Source: Trichobilharzia szidati
Lineage: Eukaryota > Platyhelminthes > Trematoda > Strigeidida > Schistosomatidae
Direction: 5' to 3'
Assembly: GCA_944472155.2 (NCBI GenBank)
Contig: OX235271.1
Span: forward strand, 98,965,256-99,029,255
DNA: 64,000 nt
Of the stretch, positions 48,501 to 60,500 are shown in pieces. The notes below the pieces were generated by a model that ran no database searches, was not told the DNA's origin, and was given only the letters and a program-made list of their open reading frames with translations. Position numbers and translations under genes: made by a program. The number at the start of each line of letters is the position of its first letter. Within the stretch, counting starts at the first letter, position 1.

Positions 48501-51500
48501 ATATTTCAGGTAACCTTAGTTCATTCGATTGATCTTACTGTAAGTTAACGACCCTTGTGTGGCGTTTGCTAATGACAAGATTTATAAGTAGTATATAGAT
48601 GCAGAGATAAAATATGTATATCATCTGTAAGGATATCGAATACTGGAGAGATGGATTTAATGCAGAAGAAAAGAAATGAACAATTCTTGTGAAACAACAC
48701 AGAAAATACGAAAGGACAAAAAAACACAATACGGAAGACATGTGCAAATTGAGGTTTTAATACAAGGTAGTTGTATTTCGCTTGTATCTGTACATCGAGT
48801 TGATAATAAGTGGTTGTGTTAACAAATACTCTTGTGTTCTACCGTTACACTTGAAGCTTAAATTTTTTTTAAAGTGGGATGCAGCAACCAGCTCACTTAG
48901 ATTCACAGACTACCCAAGTATTCGTTGTACCTTTTAATTTTGGTTGAAATAAACATCAATAATTCGAACACCTCATATTACAATAAAGAGTGAAAAGAAT
49001 ATTGCCAAACACATCATTAGAAGACTTTATTACTATTTAATTTACTTGTGAATCTGAACAAAACAGACTGGCTATCTGCGAAACCAAGAATAAAGTTATC
49101 AATAGTGACAGTACTTTGATTTGGTCAGCCTACAATCTACCGTAATGATGAATGACACCAAATACTGGTGTCGGTCAAATTGCGAAAATCCACACAGCCT
49201 TAGGATCAGCAAAAACCTAAGAGTACAACAGCGCAGCCACTCCAATGGAAACAAGTTATCGAAGAAGCACAAATAGATTGCCATAGAACTATTTGTGTTG
49301 ACTGGTATGGTAATATGAAAAGGCTTATTGAACTAACACAATGCAATCAAGACAATGACACCACAAGGAGATAAAATCTATCTAAAATCCTCAAGAACAA
49401 TTACGATAGTACAGTTGGCTATAAACGATATTATGCAAGATACATGTGGAAATCCTTCCTTTATTTTAAATTATATATATATATATATATATCAACGTGA
49501 CGCGTCGGTGGTTCAGTAGCAGAATACTCGCTGATCACGCAAGCTGCTCGGCGTTCTGATATCCCTGGCCGGTGCACTCCTCAACCTCACTTAGCCGGTA
49601 TTAAGCCCCGTAAAGAGGGAAGGTTGCGTGTGAGGCTAGCAACCCCATCCCGTAAAAAAAATAAACTCCACTGCAACTGGAACTTCAACGCTTAAGCTTG
49701 AGGCTCTATGTTCAACTAGCAATGCAAAGGAGGAAAACAAAAAAGATGAATAAAAAATATCAACGTGACGGAGAAAATATCAACGAGGTAATTACGTGAA
49801 GTGCAGAGAAAAGACAGTTACACTAATTCACCTAGAGATATTAGGTGTTTGTAACACCATACAAGACTCATACTTAGTCATTAAACAGAAGTGGATGAAA
49901 ATCTAGCTTTTACAATTCAGAGTCATCACAAACAGGAATGCAGAGCAATTTCAGAGGCTGTGTTCAAAAAAACAGTCAATAATCATAACAAACTCTTAAC
50001 CGTCACAATTTGAAACCGCAGAAAAGAGAAGCATAAATCATACAGACATCCGAAACAATCAAAAGAGAACACATATCCTGTGCTATTTGAGGAATGGGAA
50101 AAATGACAGCATTGTACAAATTTTCACATGAAATAAGAGTCTTCTGGTTTTTATTCCAAGCAAATTGAAGAAAGAAGAGCTTCTCATAACACCAATGTAT
50201 TAATGTGAGATAAAGATTTTAACATATTATGATTTAAAAGTTATAAAACAGGTCAAATGGAGTCTTCAACTCGGTGTATCACGCTTACGATACTCAGACT
50301 AGGATAAAATACATGTGTCTAGTACTCCTTGGTTTTTAAACTAGTAAGAACAACCTTAGGATAAAGCAATCTCATACGAACTATGCTATGAAGTTATTAT
50401 TAATGTCCAAAGGCTGAAGTATTGCAATAGTTTAATTCACTAATATTAATACTCTTAACAAAATGATACAATACACAAACTTGTTTTATTATAGTATGCG
50501 TTATGTGTTTACTAACATCTATTATGGCTCCACAACTGAAGAATTGAACAGTAGAAAAGAAAAATTTACATGGTTTTTAAAAGAAATGGGTACTTAATTA
50601 AATAAACATTACCAGTGTATTGGCAGCACTCGCATTCGATGTTCCAGCATAACGTAAACCCATGGCCAGAGCACATCCCACTAGTATGTTCAAATAAGCC
50701 AAACTGAAATTAAGAGAGAGAATGAGTGGGAAAAAGGAGAATTTAGATTTTCAAAAATATTTTACAAAGGTTATGCATTCTCAATGAAATTTTATTTGTT
50801 AGTTATACAAATCTATATAAACAATAAGTGCGTCGGTGGCACAGCGGAAGAATACTTACCAACCACGCAGGTAGTTTGGGGTTCGATCCCCGGACGACGC
50901 ACTCCTTTACCTCGCTAAGTCAACAATAGGACTGGTAAAGAGGGTTAGGTGGGGCATGAGGCTAGCAACCCCATCCCGTAAAAATAAACACCACTGCTAC
51001 AGAAACTTCAAGCCTCTAGCTTGAAGCCCTATGTTCCACTGGGAACGTGAAGGAATTTAAAAAAATATCTATATATAAACAATAAACATGAAAATGGATT
51101 AATGAAGTAGGATTTTTTTTAAGAAAACGGGTTTAAGAGTGGAAAAGACGACAGAATGTTTAAATGAAGGAAAGAAGTTATTACAAATATCCAAGCAACT
51201 AAATATGTAAAAACAAAATACACACAAATTTATAGCCATGAAGCAGCTGTGTGGAGGTGACGAATTGCAGAGTCAACAAGGTGCACGAGAACATGACTAT
51301 TGCTTTTATTCTTCTCTCCTCGCACGAGTCAAACTGAACTTCACGCTGTGTATAACCGATGTACATTGCACTAATGAGACAAGTACACTTAAAGACATAC
51401 ACACTGGGGTTCTGAATGCATAGACGGATTAACTGTCTATCGGCAAATGTGAAACTTAGGTTAGCTGAGCAGAACCTTTTTCTGAAAGGCCTGAAGAAAC

Positions 51501-54500
51501 AGCTTTTAAAAACTTTTATAGCACCGTCCCTCGTGAGCTATAGGTCCATGAATAGAGTCTTTATAAAGGCATTTGGGGCCTTTTAGAGATGACAGCTCTT
51601 TTCATATGTCGCGGTTGGTAAATCTAGGTAGATATCCACTTTCTAATAAGATACTGCAGAGATTTAAATTTAGCTTCAACCGTATCTTCAGAACAGACCA
51701 TTTAAATTCTTAAAAATGATGAAGGTACTTCGTCTCGGTTTCTGACCAGTAGGACAATTCTTAATAGACTGTCCAGTCAGTGTTGGTTTTCTACAGACTG
51801 ATCCCTTAATCTGATCTCTTAATAAGTATTACATCTATCAAACATCAAATTCGATTCTCGGTCTAGAGTAAATTTTATAGAAGGATGAACTGAGGTGCAC
51901 GTGTTGAGGGGATTGTCTCGGTCAAATTCTTCATCACAATGGTGCCATCCACACACCTTTTATGGAGACGAAGCTGACTAATCAGAGAAAACAATACAAT
52001 ATAATCCAATTTAATTACCAGTTAAATATATTTTAAGAAGCAGTTTATGAGGAACACTAAGTGCAACAGCTAAGGGTACTACCCTATTATTTAAGCTGCA
52101 GCAAATACAACATTAAGAGCGGACAACTTTGGAATAATGGTTTTATATATCTGTCCGTCTGTTTCAACATAGAACTTTGCACCGATGTTTACCAGTTCAT
52201 TCAAAGTCGCCACACTCCATGTAGCACACAAAGCAAGGGAAGTAAAAAGAAATGCAAAGTAGAGGCAGTTAACAGGGTTATAAGGCAAAAAGAATAATAT
52301 CGAAGAACCACACAGTTTTATTGGGTTTTATAAGTCGCAAGGAGTGGATGCATCTACACCAGCCAACACCGAGAACGATTTTAAGCCACATCACCGATCG
52401 TCTCCAGCCATTCGTTTTTACCGTTCCGAGGACCCCAACCAGGAAGTCAGTCTACACCTCCCTACGTGGCTTAAACTGACTGTTGTAGATTTCATTGACT
52501 GGTGCCATGTTTTGGTTTGACCGCCGGTAGCTCTTTTCCAGCCTGACCCTATATCAGCTAACATTGCCCGTCGAGGAAGGCGATGACTAGGCATACGTAA
52601 CACATGTCCTAACCATCTCAGTCGATGTAGGTTCACAGCCTCGTCTAATGATTCTCTCTCCTTACCTAGCACTGGACGCCTAACCTCAATACTGCTCACC
52701 CTATTATACCACTTCACACAGGAGATACAACGCAGGCACCTATCATCAAAGACATCTAGTCTTTTCATATCTTCCGCTCTCAATGGCCAGGTCTCACAGC
52801 CATAACGGAGGACGGAGTGTACTGATGAGCAGTACACACGCCTTTTGGTCGATAGCCGGATATCGTATCTATGCCAGAAATGGCGTAAAATGGCATATGC
52901 GAAACTAGCCTTCTGTATCCGTGCTGAGATTTCGTCAGCGATCAACCCTCTGCCGTTAGCTGATGCGACTTCCCAAATAAGTAAAGTGATCAACGCGCTC
53001 TACCACTTCACTCCCTATTTCTAAGCTAAGAGTCAATGAAGTCCAGTCCTGTAGCATCATCTTACATTTGGCGGGAGCGAATCGCATGCCAAACATTCTC
53101 AGATTGCAGCTCAAGGTGTTCAGAAGACTGTATTTTGTCAGCGTCGTCACCTAGAAGGACTATATCATCTGCATATTCTAAGTTAACGAGATTATTCCCT
53201 GGTAGCAAGTCAATCTCTGAGTCTCTGAAGTTAGTTAGGGTTAAGTCCATTAGTACATATATGATGAAATTGAATAGAAATGGGGATAGTAGGCATCCCT
53301 GTCGGACATCACTAGTTGTCACCAGTTCAGATGACAACTCGCAGTAAGCTCTCACCTGACTGCATGAGTTCGAGTAGAGTGCCATGATCGGTGCATTCCC
53401 TTCACAGTCAAACATCGACAGAGTACCTCTCGGTCGACGGAATCGAATACCGCCTTTAGCTTTTATAGCTGAGATTGATAATGAGAACTGTTCAGTGTTC
53501 TCCAAAACTTAATAGTTAGCCATCGACGCTTCACTACCAGATTCAGTGACATATTTACTACTAACTTAATTATGAAGTGGAGATATTTACAAGTTGGATG
53601 AGTATTTAGGGGTCTCAATTTTGAATGAAATTAATGATTGGTGATGAAACATCATATATCAGAACTCGGAGAACACCGAACAAATTCCAAAGTTCTATGT
53701 GCTAAGTTCTGATGCACTGTTTATGAAGTCGAACTTATAAATACTGTTACTGAAGAAAAGACTCACCTTATGGATTCTATGTCTACTGGGTCAACATCAT
53801 GCAATCCAAACTCGTCCAAACATTCATTTTTACTACCATCGGGTTTAATCTGGTTAACATTATTGCCCTCTTCAGCCCACTGTCTGATATCGTACCTTCT
53901 TGAACGTCTAACTGGTCGACCACGAACATTGTTTACCGAACCTCTACGACCTCTGTTAGATGAAGCACGTCCAGATGTATGGAATGAGTCGGTAAATGTT
54001 TGATCTGGACAACGATTTTCAACATCATCTTCACTAGATAGATCAGTTTGACCTAGTGTTGCACGGATATCAGAGATGTCAGATTGTTGCACTTTTGGTC
54101 TTGGTTTGATTGATTCGCTGAGTTTTTCAAAAAGTTTCTCTGGTACGTAAGACTCTATCCATTCTTGGGTTGGCTCTATCGAATTCCAATTAATAAGACC
54201 ATAAGCAAGAGCTTGGAATAAAAGCAGATCCGGTCGAATCAGTTCTAACTGGTGTAAAGAAGAGGGTGGTAGAAGCCAACTACTAACAGTTGAATTGCCA
54301 CTACCCAAATACGCCATTCCGAGAGCCATCATAGCACCGGGTGCACTAACATCTGCATTGTAGCAATTAAGATCACGTATCTGTAATGGCAAAATCAACC
54401 AAAATATGATGTGTAAGGATTTGTTGAGGAGAAAAAAATATTTATAAACAATTAAGAATATGGACTACCTGAGGATTTTTCCATGTTGTTTTAGTTGGAT

Positions 54501-57500
54501 AGTCGTCCAAACGACCAGCTAGTTCAGAAACAGCAGATGAAAATCTGCCCGAAGTATGTGGCACTGATGGAGGTGTTGCAGAAAAAGTGGTGGATGAGGA
54601 ACGACGACCACGTGGAGTTATTTGACGACTGAGTGAACAAACTGGTCTTGCTTCTGTCATGTCATATAGGTAATCGTTAGACAAAAACCGTTCTGGATCT
54701 AATAAAGGTTCTGCTGTGTAATCACTGTGAAGTAGTAAACTTGAAGTAGAGTTAGTACCTGAGGAGTGGGAAATGCCTCCTCTGGTGATAACATCTGCTA
54801 TATTACTTTCAGGATTAGCAGTTTCACTACCTGTTTGATTTGGACGCCTTGACTGGTCTGTCGGTCGACGGGGACCACCACGACTTCGTAGTCTTTGAGA
54901 AGGTAAATGTCTTTCATGTAAATCCCATGGCAAGTGTGTGTTGTATTGTTGTTTTTCTGGAACGCTTGAAATCTTATTTCTTGGACCAGAAGATATATAA
55001 GCATGCAATTTTTCCGCCCAGTGTAGATCGGACAATCCACATGATGAATCGCCTTTCTGGAATTATAATATCAAAAAGTAAATAATCTTAATTATTTCAT
55101 AACAGTTACAGTAAATAAAAAAATTTACAAGTTGTATTGGCTGCTAAATGCAGTGAACCACATATAAATTACCACTAATCAACCTATGACATTGCACCTT
55201 TCAGGCACGTTATTTTAATGAATTTGCTATTTCCATGGTACCTGTCGATAAAATGATAATCTTGAAATCTGGGACAAGATATTCAAATAGACATGATTGT
55301 TCTATGAAATTCATTAACGCCAGTATATCTAGACGGGTATCAACAATATAACAAGAAAATAATGTTGATAATAGTAATATAAAAGCTCACTTGTAGAAGC
55401 ACAAGACCAAGTGCAAGACCAGCTGAAAGGGCCATAAGCTCACAGCTATCACCTGCAAAACCACCTGAACCACCAGCACCTGTCCAACCAATAGGATTAC
55501 TAGTAGGATGATTATTGGACGAATTCGAGGTTGTTTGTTGAGAGTCTGATTCCGAGTTAAGTCCCGTATGTGTCGAATTAGAATAGGGATCTTCGCTTAA
55601 TGAACGACCGAGTTCATTAATTAACAGATTAGTTATATGTCGGTGTGCTGATCCTTGATACAACAGACCTAAACCGAAAACAGCCGCTGCTTGACATAAA
55701 TTAGGAACATTGAGTTGTACATTAATTAAAGGATCAAAAGGTAGCAGTGGACGATAATGTACTGCAATCAATCGTAAAATAGACTGATCCATTGTACCTC
55801 GTTTTCCAGCGCAGAGACCTTCAAGAAAAATATGCAAAGTCACAGAGGAAATAATGAAACAACAGCAACAAAGTTCATCATTTAAAATATCATAGAAATA
55901 ACTATCTATTCAGAAGGATAATTAATTCTGAGTAAAATTAGGAAAAAAACTCTATCCACGTAGAAATAAAATAGATTTTATGAAAATTGCGAGGAATCCG
56001 TGCTACGTTTGTCTTGAAGAAAATAATTAACTGATCTGCTATGAATAAGTTCATAAGAATTACTTCTTATTGTAGGGAAATAAAATTATCTTTCGTTTAA
56101 AATTACCAAACTTTGAATTTATTTCAGTGATTATTTCAAAATTTCCTTTTGTTTGCCTACATTCTCATTTTTAGTATTCTCTCCCCCCCCAAACAATCAG
56201 TACAGTAATTATTGATATACGTATAAAACTTGGGCACTGTGGTAGAGTATAACTCCATTAAAGATAAGATTTTATTTTGATAAATCACAGAGTGTTTTAC
56301 AGTAATTATCTATATCTGTCTGCGTTGATACACGATAAACTTTTTTCGAGTTCAACTGTTTAATTTTGAACGCTATCGCAAAGTAGGTGAACTCAAGAAC
56401 GCTCATTTGTTCTCTGATATCACATAGAGAATAAATCGGATAAACAGTTCACCTATGCAGTTGAATACCATCTAAGCATTTATTAATATGTCTGATGACC
56501 AAAGAAGTAAGTAATTATTCCAAAATTTACTTCTTGAATAGACTGAAATGATTCGCATTTACATTGTGAATTGTCGATCACTCGTTTATGATCTATGCAG
56601 CATAGTATGGAAATCATTTTAGACTGAACATATTAAGTAGGCAAATGACCTGATGACTATCTTTAGTCATGTGTGAAAATGTAAAGCGCCACAAAGTTAC
56701 GGAGGCAGGAGTAATCAATAGCTACAATTTAGTCCACTTATATATTTTTTTCTTCATTAAGCTTATATGAAATATTTTTTCTGAAATTAAAGAAAGTAGG
56801 GTAAGTTCATCTCAGAGAAAATTCTTAATAAAATGAAGTGACGTATTTTCAAGTATTGGTTCCTGTAGGGATTTTGTTTGATTGGTTGGAGGATATCATT
56901 ATGCGCTGACATCGGTACTTGAAAATACTTAAAAATCGATCTCATGCTCACTAGCGACTGACCCTATTCAGGTAGTTAACCTGGGGTTCTAGTGGGAAGC
57001 AATAACCAGTAGGGTGCAGCAGGTTGAAAGTGGGGACAGTTGTTCATCGAACAAGAGATTGAGAAGTGGTCGCGCTGCCATGAATTGGCCATTAGATCGG
57101 GTCTCAGTGGCTTAATAGTCTACGAGCTCGCCTTGTAACAAGGAGGTCCTGGGTTCGAACACCTCTGGTGGGTGCGTGCTGATGAAGAGTCCCAAACTAG
57201 GACGAAGCATCTGTCCAGTACTCCCAGGTTTTCCAATGGTTCTCTAACTGATGTCAGCTAATGATGAAATCCTCCAACGAAGTGACATATTCTTCTTGAA
57301 AGAAACCACTACTGACCAACTAAACGAATGGCACTAAAGTTATTAGCATAGAAAAGTGCGTCAGTGGTGGCTCACTGGTCTCGGCGCTCGACTTCCAACC
57401 AGTAAATCATAGATTCAAACCCGCCTTTACCTCCCGAGGTTTGAGCAGACAGGTGGTACCACTAGTCCTCAATAAAATACGTGTGGCTCACTGCCAACTG

Positions 57501-60500
57501 TATGAAATTGTAAGTGGTTGATAAGTAACATTTCATTTACAAGGAAAGTAGATTATTTGGCACAAGCATATCAATTATGTAAACCATACCTAGTAGTACT
57601 GCCATGTTATGCAAATCGTGCACTCGTACAAGGTATTCTCGAATATCATAGGGAGTAACTTTGTTTAAATGACCATTTAAACCTAATCCGTATAGTAAAC
57701 CGGCTTGTTCTGGACTAGGTGTATTCACACATGAAGTAGAATCTTGATTATTTCGACGACTATTGGTAGATGAAAGTCCAGCAGCACGGCAATTGTACAT
57801 AATCCATGTGGCATCTATCTGTAAAAAATTAACATTCAGAGAAATTTAGTTATATATATGGTGAAATGTATTTAATAAGTATTGAATGCTACTTGTTACA
57901 TATAAGGGGAAAAGTGATCTTACAAGTGAAAATCCCAAAACAGTTATGCTTCATTTAGAAGTAACTATAGCAGAAAGATAATGAATAAAAAACACATTCC
58001 ACGTAACTTACTGAGGCATGAGGAGATATGCTTAAACCGATAGCTACTCCATTATGAAAATCTGGCCAGTGTCTCGCAGCCAACACACTTGGGGAATGTT
58101 GTATATTAGCCGTAGAAAGTAATGAAGCAGTTGAAGATGCTGAATTAGTAGCAGTTGTGGAGACGTTCGAATTGGCGTAATTGTTAGCCGAGTTATTACG
58201 TGGTACCATACGACTTAGTCCTAAAGATGCAGTCTGAAATGAAGGGAAGACAAAATCAATCACAACGTCACGCACCTTCAAAATGTAAAGTATTTTAAAC
58301 ATAGCAAAAGAATTATAATGGGAATGAGCAAACATGAATAAACATCTTAAAAGCATCTAACACAGGCTGCTTACACGTAAAGATGCCCCAGCACCACTAT
58401 AAGCCACTGAAGAAGCAATGGCTAATGCCATAGAGTTTCCTGGATGGTTGGAAGCCTCCATACCATGTGTACCCATAAGACCATGTCTGTCCCCAGCATT
58501 CCCACTGACATCTAAGCCAGGAATAGGCACATCTGCTACCCCAGGAGTCCTATTAGCACCTGGGTTTAAGTTAGCTGATCCAAGAGGCTCACGGGCGAGA
58601 TCCACCAGGACACGCCTTCCACTGGTTGGAGAAACAGCCCGACCACGTAAACATATTGATGGCACACGAAGTTGTGTCGGAACTTTTGAGCCCATAAGGA
58701 TTCCTAATGTCAACATTCCACGACCAACAACGGACGCCCAAACACGAATACCAGCTGCAGCTAGATGCATTTCCAACCTTGCTTCTGTTAGACGAGCATT
58801 TAGATCAGATCCAGATGCGTTAGAAGGTGATGAACTAACAGGATCTTCAGAATTTACACGAGGAAGACGAATATGACTGAAGCTTTGGAGAAGACGATAT
58901 GCTTCACGTAGGCGTAAATCATCCTGTAAAATTAAAAAATCAAAATACAGAGTAGTCTAAATTAGAAAGCGATGAAACAAAGTAATAGAAGAAACGATAT
59001 CTGATTGCCTTACTTTTTACCCTCTGGTCACTAAGACATGTGCATTAAGTGAAAGGATCACAAAAATGTCAATTAAATGTTGAAAGTTAGTAACCCTTTC
59101 GAATTGGGTAACATAATATTTAGTAAACAGATTATGCCTTATATAACAATTTATGGGCTACTAACCCACACAAGATAAAAAGTAAAGACTATAAAAATCT
59201 TAAACTATGTCTTCTGTTTAGCAGGCAATAAGCCACATGCATGTTAAGGGTACAATTTTCCTTCCTGGACCTATACAGATGAAAGTCTGATTTAAAGTCG
59301 AATCAAATAAGCACAATAAATAATTGTAATAGTGAATACTTCTTAAATAAACTGAAATAATTAGGATATCCTTCATCTAAATAGAATCAACACTCTGTAG
59401 GTCATAGCAAACACTAAATGTAGTCAAGCTAGTATTATTCGTGATATCTGTTACTATATAAAGACGTTTTACTGATGTTAGATGGTTGGAGGCAATCGGC
59501 CACAGGAAGCCTTGTCCCTAGGTTTCGTGCTAGTTGGCACTCAACAGTCAGCAAGGCGTATCTGCAACTTTGAAGGAACTAATGTGCCAGTGCTGCATTC
59601 AGAGACGTTACCACTGAGCTATACAGGCCCGCGATTTACCTCCTGTAGGACTGTACTGGATACTTTGATTGGACACTAGTAACTAGTGTGATGTGTCTAC
59701 ATCAACAATTCAAAGTGCACCATGATGACAAGCTACCTAGAATGGTGGCCATATTGCAAGCTTGACCGATAGAATTCCGTCTGCACCAAACAAAGGACTA
59801 GATACATCACACTAGTTACTTAGTGTCCAATCAAAACATTTGACTGAGTTCAGTAAGTCAAAAATAGCTTAAAATAGGGAACGTGTCAACCAGTAACCGT
59901 TCCAAACCATTAACAAAACTGAAATTCAAATCTAAAAGAAATGACATTGTGAAAGATTTGTTCCTACATTAATGTCGTATCCATGTGAACCGTTGAAATT
60001 CAATGATTCACATGTTAGAAAGTTTTCAACCACAGCTTTTCACCGAAATATTAGTAGGTAGGCGTAGAGACCTTCGGGATGAGAATGCTGACTGTTCAAC
60101 TTGATCATAGTTTTTACTGTTCATTTAAGGCTTTAATAAGACAAACAGTTATAATTATCGAAAAATGATGTACACTTGTGCATATGGAGTATAACTGAAA
60201 TTTATATGACCAGTAGATGAAGGTGTATTCTGATTTGATTAAGCTTTCCTGATTATCAGTCGGTATATTTATCACCAACACGATAAAATGGGTCTAGAAT
60301 AAAGCTGCTAAGTACACACAACACTCTATCAACATAGCAGCAAATCTCACCCATTATTATTATTTTTTTCCTTTAATTCCTAGAGGAACATAGGGATTCA
60401 GCGGCGCGTCTGCATTGCGTTCGGTTCTCTCCTAAAGTTTTCACCTGGCTCCACGTTTGCCCACACGTTTTCATCTCCTCTTCACATGACCTCCTCCAAG

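Noticed and set aside
57160..57230. Active hammerhead with CTGATGA core
   Set aside because: The CTGATGA string is followed by extra bases before stem II, and GAAA is GAAG, so the helices are out of register.
58418..58876. 152-codon plus ORF
   Set aside because: It is antisense to an APC1 exon whose translation matches the family.
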